64,000 bases of DNA from JANRLT01 sp041736895 (lineage in GTDB: Bacteria > Planctomycetota > Planctomycetia > Pirellulales > JALHPA01). Location: the NCBI GenBank assembly GCA_041736895.1, contig JBGSSS010000100.1, positions 5,467 to 69,466 on the forward strand, in the 5' to 3' direction. The position numbers were made by a program, and so were the translations under genes. Positions 1-7,865 of the stretch are shown in pieces. Below the pieces are notes generated by a model. It saw only the letters and a program-made list of their open reading frames with translations, did no database searches and had not been told where the DNA came from. Position 1 is the stretch's first letter, and every line of letters starts with the position of its first letter.

Positions 1-2
1 AC

Positions 3-746
3 GAAGCTTGGGCCGGCGGACCCGCAGGTCAATGCGGCCTGACGCCGCGCCACGGCTGGCTCGGGGCCTTCGAAGGAAACTTCTATCGCCTCGGCCTGGT
101 CAACACCACCTATCAGCACAACTTGAACCAGCCCTACGGCGGCGATGGGTACGGTGCGGACGTTGCCGCATTTCTGCCGCTCAGCCGCCGGTTTGAAATG
201 TATGTCAACGCCCCCTTCGTGAAATCCAACGGCACGCTCGACCCGACTCAAGGCTACCAATCCGACTTTGGCGACTTGCAGGTTGCCGGTTCCTTCCTGC
301 TCTCCGAGAACGAAGCCGCCACCCAGTTGTTCACCCTGGGCGTGAACACGCCGACGGGCGAACCCGAAACGGGCGGAGGACGGTCGTATATCAACCCGCG
401 CTATTCCTTCTGGTACAACCCGTGCGATGCCTGGGTCGTACGCGGCGGGTTGGGCTTGGTCGTTCCCACGAACGACGCGAGCGGCCAGACCGTCTTGAAT
501 ACAGCGGTGGCCGTCGGCCGCTACTTCACGCCGCATGACGTGGCCTTCGGCGATTTGGTGTTCTACGTCAACTGCGCGATCGACGTTCCGCTCGAAGATG
601 CCGGCCCGACCACGGTCGGCATTGGCCCCGGCACCCGTTTCCAAATCGTCGGCGACTGGTACTTCCTGCACTACTGGCAATTCTCCGTGTCAGAGACGCA
701 ACCGTACGACTATCAAATGCAGACGGCGATCGTCAAAGCTTGGTAG
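3..746 (+). CDS. Outer-membrane beta-barrel-like protein, 5' end outside window
   Basis: The reading frame is open from the first bases of the window, so only the C-terminal 247 residues are visible and the start lies upstream. The sequence alternates short aromatic and hydrophobic strands with glycine-rich turns and ends in an aromatic residue (the last three residues are KAW), a pattern usual for outer-membrane beta-barrels that are inserted by the BAM machinery. No enzyme motif was seen. It loosely resembles the transporter-like OMPs found widely in planctomycetes. The barrel assignment is inference from strand pattern only. Downstream there is no gene for 1.4 kb. Confidence 0.6.
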   Translation, partial: EAWAGGPAGQCGLTPRHGWLGAFEGNFYRLGLVNTTYQHNLNQPYGGDGYGADVAAFLPLSRRFEMYVNAPFVKSNGTLDPTQGYQSDFGDLQVAGSFLLSENEAATQLFTLGVNTPTGEPETGGGRSYINPRYSFWYNPCDAWVVRGGLGLVVPTNDASGQTVLNTAVAVGRYFTPHDVAFGDLVFYVNCAIDVPLEDAGPTTVGIGPGTRFQIVGDWYFLHYWQFSVSETQPYDYQMQTAIVKAW

Positions 747-1220
747 TCGGCTCGGAGCGGGTTGCTGGGGTCGGAGCGTACTCGCGCCGCCCCCAGACAT
801 TGGACCTTGGTTCGCCTGTTGTTGTGTAGTTCCATGTCCTCGCAAGCTGGGGGCTCATTGTCTTATAGGCGCGGAGTACCACGTGTTCGCCCCTGGACAC
901 CCGGCGATCCTGTCTTTATCAGGAGTTTGCCTGGGGTTGGCAAACTCTAGTTTCTTTAGGAATCGATTGGCGCACCTGAAGTGAAACTAGGCCGCCCCTT
1001 TAAGGGCTGGCGGTTTTCAATCACTACCGACCCAGGGTTCGCTTTGCTCACCCTGGGCTGAGCTAGGCCGCCCCTTCGGGGCTGAAACCTTGACGCCGAG
1101 CGACGAATGACGACAAGCTCAGGAGGACGTTTTGCCCGCGTGTAAAATTCACTGGCCGAGCCAGTGGCACGGGGCACGTGCGAAGCGTCCAAGGTCTTGC
1201 CAACTTGGCTACGGAACTGT

Positions 1221-1559
1221 AGGTCCCGCCTCTCCGAGCGGGACCTGGAGCGCCGTTTGACGACGAACGTTGTTTAATGATCATTCGTCTGCTCCCGCCC
1301 CAAGGTCCCGCTGAGGACAGCGGGACCTACAAGGCTGCCAAACTTTTTTTTGCTTCTCGTCAACAAAGGGGTTTGATTTTGGGCCAGGGGGTGTGGTCGA
1401 TTGGAGGATGGCGCACTCTCCACGGGACTGAAAGGGGAGGGTGACCTGTAGGTCCCGGTCTCCGACCGGGACCTGGCACGGCGGTTGGTGACGCAGGAGG
1501 ACAATACCGGAAGCGTCGGTTGCTCCCCGCCCTAGGTCCCGCGGAGGACCGCGGGACCT
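1221..1559. repeat. Four copies of an AGGTCCCG palindrome
   Basis: Inverted repeats with arms AGGTCCCG and CGGGACCT occur at 1221-1246, 1303-1328, 1450-1474 and 1534-1559. The loop sequence differs between copies. Copies 1 and 3 are followed by GG, copies 2 and 4 by ACAAG, so they form two inverted pairs. Function unknown; the pairing resembles REP-type elements. Confidence 0.8.
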
Positions 1560-1740
1560 ACAAGGGAGCAGACGCTGGACGACTGAAAAAGCCCCGCGAG
1601 TGTTGCCTTTTAGCGCAACAGCAAAATTGCTGTTGGCGCGCACCACAACGGCCCGAGTGTCGAGACAGAAAACGGGGTTTCCCCGCGGGAATGATGCGAT
1701 TTCGAGGTGCCGGAGGCGCGCCCAAAGTGCGCGCATCAGG

Positions 1741-1826
1741 GCGCGTTTTTTTCTGATTTTTTTCGTTTTTTTTCGTTCTTTTTTTGATTTTTTCGCGCTT
1801 TTTTTGATTTTTTTGCGCGTTTTTTC
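1741..1826. repeat. T-rich tract with seven or more homopolymer runs
   Basis: About 86 bp made mostly of T runs of five to eight bases, separated by CG, GA or GCGC. The half-units TTTTTTGATTTTTT and GCGCGTTTTTT recur imperfectly. It is followed at 1835-1851 by a 6-bp GC hairpin. No gene is disrupted. The tract could act as a bent or easily melted DNA segment, or be slippage-generated. Confidence 0.7.
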
Positions 1827-1953
1827 AGCTGTTTCCCCGCGTTTTGCGGGGAAATCGCGAGGATTTCCTGGGTGTTGCCTCGAGGCAACAGAAAAAAATT
1901 TGCGACGATGCGCGTGGCGGTTTTTGGCAGATGAAGGTCGCTTGATCGTCCCT

Positions 1954-2052
1954 GTACGACGGACTTCCAGTCCGTCGCAGATGGCTCGGATTTCGACGGA
2001 CTGGAAGTCCGTCGTACGAAAGAAATGTTCGACGGTTGGAAGTCCGTCGTAC
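1954..2052. repeat. Three copies of a GACGGACTTCCAGTCCGTC palindrome
   Basis: Copies lie at 1954-1977 (direct), 1994-2017 and 2030-2052 (inverted). Each is nearly self-complementary, and each ends in a GTACGAC half. A single intergenic hairpin family, 135 bp upstream of the VOC gene. Confidence 0.8.
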
Positions 2053-2187
2053 GACTTGTCGATTCGGCCGTCGTTCAAGCGACCAATAGGCAACGGTTAT
2101 TTGTTAGGATGGCGTTCCCGCTTGGCTGGAGTCCCTAGAACGCGTCGCTGAACCACAGCACACACTTTTTTTCAACGGGAGTTTCTG

Positions 2188-2670
2188 ATGAACGAGCAAC
2201 TGCGTACCGGCGTGATTCCGCACCTTGTTTGCGATCCTTGCGGGCCGGCGATGGATTTTTACAAGCAGGCGTTTGGAGCCGAAGAGCTGGGTCGCATGCC
2301 TTCGCCTGATGGGCGGATCATGCACGGCGAAATGAAAATCAACGGGGCGATTGTCTTCATGGCCGATGACTTCAAAGAGTACTGCGGCGGGGTGTCGCAG
2401 TCGCCGCTGGGACTCAAGGGAACGCCCGTCACGCTGCACCAGTATGTGCCGAGCGTTGACAAGGCGATGGAGAAGGCCGTTGCGGCCGGGGCGACGATTG
2501 TGATGCCGGCGATGGTTATGTTTTGGGGCGACCGTTACGGCGTGATCCAAGATCCGTTCGGTCACAAGTGGTCGCTGGCGACGCACCTCAAGGATCTGAC
2601 GCCGGCGGAGATTGAAGCCGGGATGAAGGAAGCGTTTAGTCAGCCGATGCCGCAGGCGGATACGCAGTGA
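2188..2670 (+). CDS. VOC-fold protein, PhnB/glyoxalase-like
   Basis: A 160-residue cytoplasmic protein of the vicinal oxygen chelate superfamily, PhnB-like subgroup (the family also written as 3-demethylubiquinone methyltransferase-like or glyoxalase-like). Two beta-alpha-beta-beta-beta repeats can be seen: the first with GRIMHGEMKI around residues 46-55 and the second ending in DPFGHKWSLATH around residues 120-131. The length is typical for the family. The ATG is preceded by CGGGA about 8 bases upstream. The gene stands alone and converges on the CorC-like gene 76 bases further on. The substrate cannot be inferred: PhnB-like proteins are mostly uncharacterised and many are not enzymes. Confidence 0.85.
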   Translation: MNEQLRTGVIPHLVCDPCGPAMDFYKQAFGAEELGRMPSPDGRIMHGEMKINGAIVFMADDFKEYCGGVSQSPLGLKGTPVTLHQYVPSVDKAMEKAVAAGATIVMPAMVMFWGDRYGVIQDPFGHKWSLATHLKDLTPAEIEAGMKEAFSQPMPQADTQ

Positions 2671-2746
2671 TGCGTTGAATGCTCCTCTTCGAGTCGCCGC
2701 TAAACAGTAAGTTTAGCACTGACGCGACGCGGAGCGGAGAGTTCGC

Positions 2747-4075
2747 TTAGTCCGTCGGTTTCGTGTCTTTCGGGAGAACACTCAGGAGAATTCGATCGAT
2801 GCGTTGCCCGTCCATGTCCACGACTTCGAGCTTGTATCCGCGCCAGGTGACTTTCTCGCCGATCTTGGGGATGCGGCCGAGTTCGTCGAGGACGAGGCCC
2901 GAGATCGTGCTGTAACCGCGGTCTTCATCGCCCGGTTGTTGTTTGAATTCCAGTTCCTTGTGCAAGTCGCTCATGCTCAGCGTCCCATCGATGAGCATCG
3001 AACCGTCTTCGCGGCGAACAACGAGTTGCTCCTTTAATTGATTGCGGTCGTCGTGGATGTCGCCGACGAGCTCTTGGAGTACGTCTTCGAGTGTGACCAT
3101 GCCTTCGGTTCCGCCGAATTCATCGAGCACGACGGCGAGTTGGTTTTGCTGCTCTTGAAAGAGATGCAGCAGCCGGTCGAGCGGCATCGTCTCGGGCACG
3201 AACAGCGCCGGGCGGAGCATTTTGCGAAGTTCCAGCGGCCAGCCCATGTATTGTTGACGGAAGATGTCCTTGATGTGAACATAGCCGAGAATATGATCGA
3301 GGTCTTTTTCATAGACGGGCAAGCGCGAAAAGCCGGCCATGATCGCGGCGCCGAGAACTTCGTCCGGGGGCGTGTCGGCGTCGATCGCGTCCAGATCGAT
3401 GCGCGGCCGCATGACGTCGCGGACTTTGCGTTCGCCGAGCCGGAGGGCTTCGAGCGCGACGCGTTGTTCCACCGGTTCGACGAGGCCTTCGGCAGTCCCG
3501 GTGCCGATCAGGTGCTCGATGTCATCGAGCGAGACGCTGCTTTGATCTTGGCCGCGCACGCCGAGGACGAAGAGCACGGCATTGGTCGCCTTGCCCATCA
3601 TCCAGATGAACGGCCGCGCGATGGTGGAAATAACTGTCATGATCGGCGCGGCAAGCCGCGCGAACCGTTCGGCATGCCGCAGCGCGAGCCGCTTCGGCAC
3701 GAGCTCGCCAAAGATCAGCGAGACGGTCGCAATACAAAGCGTGACGAAATTCAGCGCGATGCCAGCGGCGTTATCGATCAGGAACTGCCAGCTGCCCTCT
3801 TTAAGCACCGCTTCGAGCTTGAGAGCCAACGTCTGTCCGCCGTAGGCGGCAGCGAACATGCCGAGGAGCGTGATGCCGACTTGGACTGTCGGCAGGAATC
3901 GATTCGGGTCTGCGGCAAGGTCCAGAGCGCTTTGCGCGCCGGTGTCGCCCGCGTCGGCCAATTGCCGCAGCCGGCCCTTGCGGGCGTTGATGATGGCGAT
4001 CTCCGCGCCGGCGAAAATGCCGTTGCCCAAGACGAGCAAAAGAATAATCAGGCATTCCCAAAAGGCGGACGACAT
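2747..4075 (-). CDS. CNNM/CBS-domain membrane protein (HlyC/CorC family)
   Basis: A 442-residue inner-membrane protein with the standard three-part layout: an N-terminal CNNM (DUF21) domain with four hydrophobic segments in roughly residues 1-190, a tandem CBS pair at about 205-330 (VRDVMRPR at its start; GYVHIKD in the middle), and a C-terminal CorC_HlyC domain at about 350-435. The CNNM signature GELVPKRLA is intact. Relatives are implicated in magnesium or cobalt transport and stress tolerance; the older name 'hemolysin' is historical. It is probably transcribed separately from proB, as a hairpin pair separates them. Confidence 0.9.
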   Translation of the reverse strand: MSSAFWECLIILLLVLGNGIFAGAEIAIINARKGRLRQLADAGDTGAQSALDLAADPNRFLPTVQVGITLLGMFAAAYGGQTLALKLEAVLKEGSWQFLIDNAAGIALNFVTLCIATVSLIFGELVPKRLALRHAERFARLAAPIMTVISTIARPFIWMMGKATNAVLFVLGVRGQDQSSVSLDDIEHLIGTGTAEGLVEPVEQRVALEALRLGERKVRDVMRPRIDLDAIDADTPPDEVLGAAIMAGFSRLPVYEKDLDHILGYVHIKDIFRQQYMGWPLELRKMLRPALFVPETMPLDRLLHLFQEQQNQLAVVLDEFGGTEGMVTLEDVLQELVGDIHDDRNQLKEQLVVRREDGSMLIDGTLSMSDLHKELEFKQQPGDEDRGYSTISGLVLDELGRIPKIGEKVTWRGYKLEVVDMDGQRIDRILLSVLPKDTKPTD

Positions 4076-4123
4076 TCAGCGGAAGAATAAAGGGAGAAGA
4101 GAATCGTATCCGGCAGCAGTATT

Positions 4124-4196
4124 TTAGCAGCCCGCAGCGTAAGCAAGGGAGTTTTCAGTGATACCTTTCTCCCTTGCTTACGCCGCGGGCTACTAA
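4124..4196. repeat. REPIN-like inverted pair downstream of proB
   Basis: Two copies of the main 22-bp intergenic repeat face each other, at 4130-4151 (plus) and 4169-4190 (minus). Including flanks they form a stem of about 28 bp with one mismatch and a 17-base loop. The stem begins 3 bases past the proB stop codon, so it may also end proB transcription. Confidence 0.85.
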
Positions 4197-4198
4197 AG

Positions 4199-5350
4199 TC
4201 ATTTTTCATCCGCCCTCGTGCGAGCCAAATTGTCGCGGTGAATCACTTCATCATGCGGATGCGAGCCGAGCGCGGCGGCGATTTGCTCGGTACGAAGACC
4301 ACGGATTTTTTGCAGCTCATCATGCGCATAATTGCACAAACCCCGAGCGAACTCGTAGCCTGACTGATCGCGAAGCGAAACGACGTCGCCCTTGCGAAAG
4401 TCGCCCGCGACTTCGCGAATGCCAATGGCGAGAAGACTGCGCCCGTCGCGTTCGACGGCTTTGCGGGCACCGTCGTCGAGCGTGAGAATGCCGCGAGTCT
4501 GCGCGGTGAAGCCGATCCAGCGTTTCCATGCCGGCAACGTGCCTCCCTGGGCGAGGAACAGCGTGCCGACGACTTCGCCGTCGATGATCTTTTTGAGCGC
4601 GCCGGGAACCTTACCACTGGTGATGATCACGTTTTCGCCGGCGGTCGTGGCGATGCGAGCCGCTTCGATTTTACTCGCCATGCCCCCTTTGCTGAGGCCG
4701 GTGAGCTTGTCCCGGACCATGGCATAGACGCCGTCGTCGATTTTCGGCACGGTGTGGACGATTTTCGATTCGGGCAGCGACGGATCGCCGTTGTACAGCC
4801 CTTGCACATCCGACAACAGCACCATCAACGGTGCGCGGATCAGGTTCGTCATCATCGCCGCGAGGCGATCGTTGTCGCCGAACGTGGTACGCAGTTCCTC
4901 GACACTGACCGTGTCGTTTTCGTTGATGATCGGCACCGCGCCGAGTTCGAGCAGGTTCAAGATCGTGTTGCGGATATTCAGGTATCGCGTTCGATGATCC
5001 AAGTCGTCGGCCACGAGCAGAATCTGCGCCGCGTGCCGTCCAAACCGGCGAAACTCGCGGTCGTAGGTCTGCACCAAGTACGTCTGCCCGATGGCGGCGA
5101 CGGCTTGCAGTTGCGCCAAGTCCGTCGGGCGTTTCTTGAGACCAAGCTGCCCCATGCCAGCACCCACGGCTCCGGAACTGACCAGCACCAGCTTTCGTCC
5201 GCTGTCGAGAACCTCGTGGATTTCCTGAGCGAGCTGCGCAATCCGTTCTTGGCTGAGCGTTCCATCGGGCGCAGTGAGAACGCGTGTTCCGACCTTGACG
5301 ATCAGGGTGTGCGCGGCGTGGGCAATTTCTTGACGAAGCAGGTCGGGCAT
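4199..5350 (-). CDS. proB: Glutamate 5-kinase ProB
   Basis: A 383-residue ATP:glutamate 5-phosphotransferase, the first step of proline synthesis in the cytoplasm. The amino-acid kinase domain covers about residues 12-265: LIVKVGTRVL near the start, VLVSSGAVGAGM around 55-66, and INENDTVS around 145-152, where the aspartate lies in the glutamate-binding site. A C-terminal PUA domain follows from about residue 285 and includes RGLCNYAHDEL. This matches the full-length kinase-plus-PUA form (E. coli ProB has 367 residues). The partner proA is not in the window, so the operon arrangement found in enterics is absent here. Start ATG as given. Confidence 0.96.
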   Translation of the reverse strand: MPDLLRQEIAHAAHTLIVKVGTRVLTAPDGTLSQERIAQLAQEIHEVLDSGRKLVLVSSGAVGAGMGQLGLKKRPTDLAQLQAVAAIGQTYLVQTYDREFRRFGRHAAQILLVADDLDHRTRYLNIRNTILNLLELGAVPIINENDTVSVEELRTTFGDNDRLAAMMTNLIRAPLMVLLSDVQGLYNGDPSLPESKIVHTVPKIDDGVYAMVRDKLTGLSKGGMASKIEAARIATTAGENVIITSGKVPGALKKIIDGEVVGTLFLAQGGTLPAWKRWIGFTAQTRGILTLDDGARKAVERDGRSLLAIGIREVAGDFRKGDVVSLRDQSGYEFARGLCNYAHDELQKIRGLRTEQIAAALGSHPHDEVIHRDNLARTRADEK

Positions 5351-5393
5351 TGTTTATAGTCGAAACTTTTATTCAGAGTCTGCTCTAGTTCAC

Positions 5394-5452
5394 GTTACCA
5401 AGCTGGGGCTCGGTAACGAGTGATTCAGACCAAGCTGGAGCTTGGTAACGAG
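5394..5452. repeat. Twin CCAAGCTGGAGCTTGG palindromes
   Basis: Between the divergent proB and purF genes, TTACCAAGCTGGGGCTCGGTAA (5395-5416, interrupted by mismatches) is repeated as CCAAGCTGGAGCTTGG (5430-5445). Both are followed by TAACGAG. Another local member of the palindromic repeat set. Confidence 0.75.
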
Positions 5453-5608
5453 AACAATTGCGGCGGGTTGCCGTGTTTCCAAGGATAACGGTTCGGGAGC
5501 AAAAGCTAAAGAGTTTCAGCCTAGCGACACAAACATGCGACTCATTGTGAACCGTAGCCTGTTTTCGTAAAATAGATCTTGTCGCCTCGATCTGGATTTT
5601 CGGGGGCG

Positions 5609-7300
5609 ATGTCTCTGCCTCTTTTCGATTCGGCGGCCTTTGCCCGTATGAGCGAACTTCATCACGAATGCGGTCTGGCGGCGATCTATCATCTGCCGGG
5701 CGAACGCAGCCCGCTGTGTCCCGACCCTGGCCCAGATGCGGCGTCTCGGCTGATGCCACGGATGCTGTTGGATGTGCAAAACCGCGGCCAATTGTCGGCC
5801 GGCATGACGACCTACAACCCCAACCGCAACCAGATTCTCAAGACATTCAAGGGTCTCGGCTCCGTGACCGAGGTTTTTCGGCTCAGCCATCGCGGCAAGG
5901 CCGAGAGCTTGATGCAGGAGTACGCTGGGTGCGCGGCGATTGGGCATACGCGCTACGCGACCTGCGGCGCGGAGGACATCAATTACGCCCAGCCGTTTGA
6001 GCGCGAGCACCTACAAAAATCGAAGTGGTTCAGCTTTGCCTTCAACGGCCAACTGGCGAACTACGCCGCGCTTCGCGACGAACTCCTCGAAACGGGCGAC
6101 AGCCATCTCTCGCGCGATAACGATACAGAAATCATCCTACACGCCCTAAGCCGCCGGCTTTCGTCGGCGGAATACAACGCGCCGCAGCCGCACTCGCCAA
6201 AGCACAATCACCTGGTGGACTTGTTCCACGAAGTCTGCAAGAACTTTGACGGCGCGTACAACTTGGTTTATTTGAATGCCCAGGGTGAGATGGCGATCGT
6301 GCGCGATCCGCTGGGCTTGCGTCCGCTGGTTTATGCCAAGGAAGGAAATCTCTTCGCCGCGACGAGCGAGAGCGTCGGGCTGCTGAATCTTGGCTTCCAA
6401 GCCGAAAGTATCAAGTCGCTCGCGCCGGGCGAAATGATCACGATCAGCAACGGCCGCTTCGCCATCGAGCGATTTCTGCCGTCGCCGCGCAAAGCGCATT
6501 GCTTCTTCGAGTGGATTTACTTCGCCAACGTCGCCAGCACGATGGACGGGCAGGGTGTCTATCTCTCGCGCAAGCGGCTCGGCGAAGAACTCGCGCGGCT
6601 CGAAGATGTCCCGATCGACGAAGACACGATTGTCGTGCCGGTGCCTGATACGAGCAAAGCTGCCGCCGATGCCATGGCGTATCGACTCGGCATCCCTTCG
6701 CTCGAAGGGCTTATCCGCAATCGTTACAGCGGTCGAACCTTTATCGAGGGGGGCGGCAGCCGCCGGCAAAAAGCCGAATCGAAGTACACGCCGCTGCGCG
6801 AAATCCTCGAAGACAAGCGCGTGCTGCTAGTCGAAGACTCGATCGTCCGCTCGACGACGATGAAGGTCCTGCTCAATCGCCTGCGCACGCATGGCGGCGC
6901 ACGCGAGATTCATGTCCGTGTAGCCTGTCCCCCGATTGTCTCGCCCTGTTTCTACGGCATCGACATGTCGACGATCGGCGAGTTGTTCGCGCCGCCATTC
7001 CTCAAGGGCGGTCCCCTCACACCCGAAGTCCAAGCCAACATGGCGCGGCAACTCGGGGCCGATTCGCTGCGGTACTTGCCCGTCGAGGCGATCGCCCGGG
7101 CGTTGAGCTTCGACAAGAAAGACCTCTGCCAGGCCTGCATCACCGGCGATTATCCGACGCCAGTCGGCCGCGAGCTGTATCAGATCGCGCTCAAAAACAC
7201 GACCCTCGCGAGCAACGGCCAGCGAACCTACGAAGGGTCCGGGACGGCCAAAGAACCAGAAATCGTGGCCTGCGGCCGCGATGCCGGGGTAAGAAGTTAG
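5609..7300 (+). CDS. purF: Amidophosphoribosyltransferase PurF, 4Fe-4S type
   Basis: Transfers glutamine-derived ammonia to PRPP, giving phosphoribosylamine, the first committed step of purine synthesis. The likely nucleophile is the Cys in ELHHECGLAAIYH; ECG at a short distance from the start implies removal of a propeptide, as in B. subtilis PurF. The PRPP loop VLLVEDSIVRSTT is present. All four 4Fe-4S ligands known from B. subtilis have counterparts: HCFFEWIYF, SPCFYGID, and CQAC near the C-terminus. ATG options are 5609 (GGGGGCG very close upstream) and 5648 (MSELHHECG, giving 550 residues and the shorter propeptide); the second fits homologues well, so the start is uncertain. About 563 residues is longer than the usual 470-510; a non-conserved tail follows the CQAC motif. 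Confidence 0.94.
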   Translation: MSLPLFDSAAFARMSELHHECGLAAIYHLPGERSPLCPDPGPDAASRLMPRMLLDVQNRGQLSAGMTTYNPNRNQILKTFKGLGSVTEVFRLSHRGKAESLMQEYAGCAAIGHTRYATCGAEDINYAQPFEREHLQKSKWFSFAFNGQLANYAALRDELLETGDSHLSRDNDTEIILHALSRRLSSAEYNAPQPHSPKHNHLVDLFHEVCKNFDGAYNLVYLNAQGEMAIVRDPLGLRPLVYAKEGNLFAATSESVGLLNLGFQAESIKSLAPGEMITISNGRFAIERFLPSPRKAHCFFEWIYFANVASTMDGQGVYLSRKRLGEELARLEDVPIDEDTIVVPVPDTSKAAADAMAYRLGIPSLEGLIRNRYSGRTFIEGGGSRRQKAESKYTPLREILEDKRVLLVEDSIVRSTTMKVLLNRLRTHGGAREIHVRVACPPIVSPCFYGIDMSTIGELFAPPFLKGGPLTPEVQANMARQLGADSLRYLPVEAIARALSFDKKDLCQACITGDYPTPVGRELYQIALKNTTLASNGQRTYEGSGTAKEPEIVACGRDAGVRS

Positions 7301-7865
7301 CGACTCTCGCCCCGCCTCAAATATTTTCTGAATTCGGGGGTTGATTTTGTGCCACGGATTATAGTGTACTGGCGTTCCATGAGTGCGAAGATGCACTCCG
7401 CGGCTTGAGTCGAGATGCTACATTCCTCGATTCGCTGCCAGAGCCGAGTCGTGAATCACAATCCGTGAGCGTTGCGTGACAGAAGCGTTGGGCTTGATCA
7501 CGTTCAGCATGGCCGGATCCACGGATTACCTCGGCAGCTCGTGAATTCGCGCGGGTGATCACCCACCCGCCGAATTCGCGGGTCGTTTGTGTGTCTGGTG
7601 ATTGGTCGTTCTTTGACAATATCGATATTGGAAAAGCGCGGGCATCAGCCCTTGAATTGCCTGAACCGGGCGGTAAAACCTGGGCAGATTCCTCCTTTTT
7701 GTGCGAATTGTGACACCCTGGCGGCTGTTTTCGCTCCCTTTTCCGAGATTTCGGCCGTTTTGAGGAACCCTTAAGCTGGCGAAATGCGTCTATAATTGAG
7801 GAACAGTCCGGCAGCTCATCTATTCGGACTGGTGATTGCGGCAATCTTCTGTAAGAGGCAAAGTG
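7301..7865 (+). promoter_or_regulatory. Gene-free leader with possible -10 box at 7791
   Basis: 565 bases without a gene. TATAAT at 7791-7796 lies 69 bases ahead of the next start codon, with no convincing -35 box at the usual distance. A palindrome around GTGATCAC (about 7553-7560) sits inside a larger GAATTCGCG...CGAATTCGCG repeat at 7542-7580. Ribosome-binding AAGAGG is at 7853-7858, 7 bases before the ATG at 7866. Confidence 0.4.

Larger units (their letters stand above)
747..2187. other. Gene-free region rich in palindromes and T-tracts
   Basis: About 1.4 kb with no credible gene. It contains at least three families of short inverted repeats (listed separately), a CCCAGGG...CCCTGGG palindrome at 1031-1057, a CACTGGC...GCCAGTG palindrome at 1150-1166, two copies of a CTAGGCCGCCCCTT motif near 987 and 1063, and a T-rich tract at 1741-1826 followed by a CCCCGC/GCGGGG hairpin at 1835-1851. 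Frames that stay open here encode lysine- or arginine-rich low-complexity peptides created by the repeats. Confidence 0.7.

Noticed and set aside
1281..2093. 270-codon minus-strand frame with a lysine-rich middle
   Set aside because: The lysine block is just the complement of the T-rich tract and the rest reads through palindromes; no family or start signal.
3038..4090. 350-codon plus-strand frame
   Set aside because: Antisense to the CNNM/CBS protein; no recognisable domain.
7359..7844. 161-codon minus-strand frame in the gap after purF
   Set aside because: Composition is Ser/Arg-rich and irregular, without ribosome-binding site; it would cover the probable promoter of the next gene.
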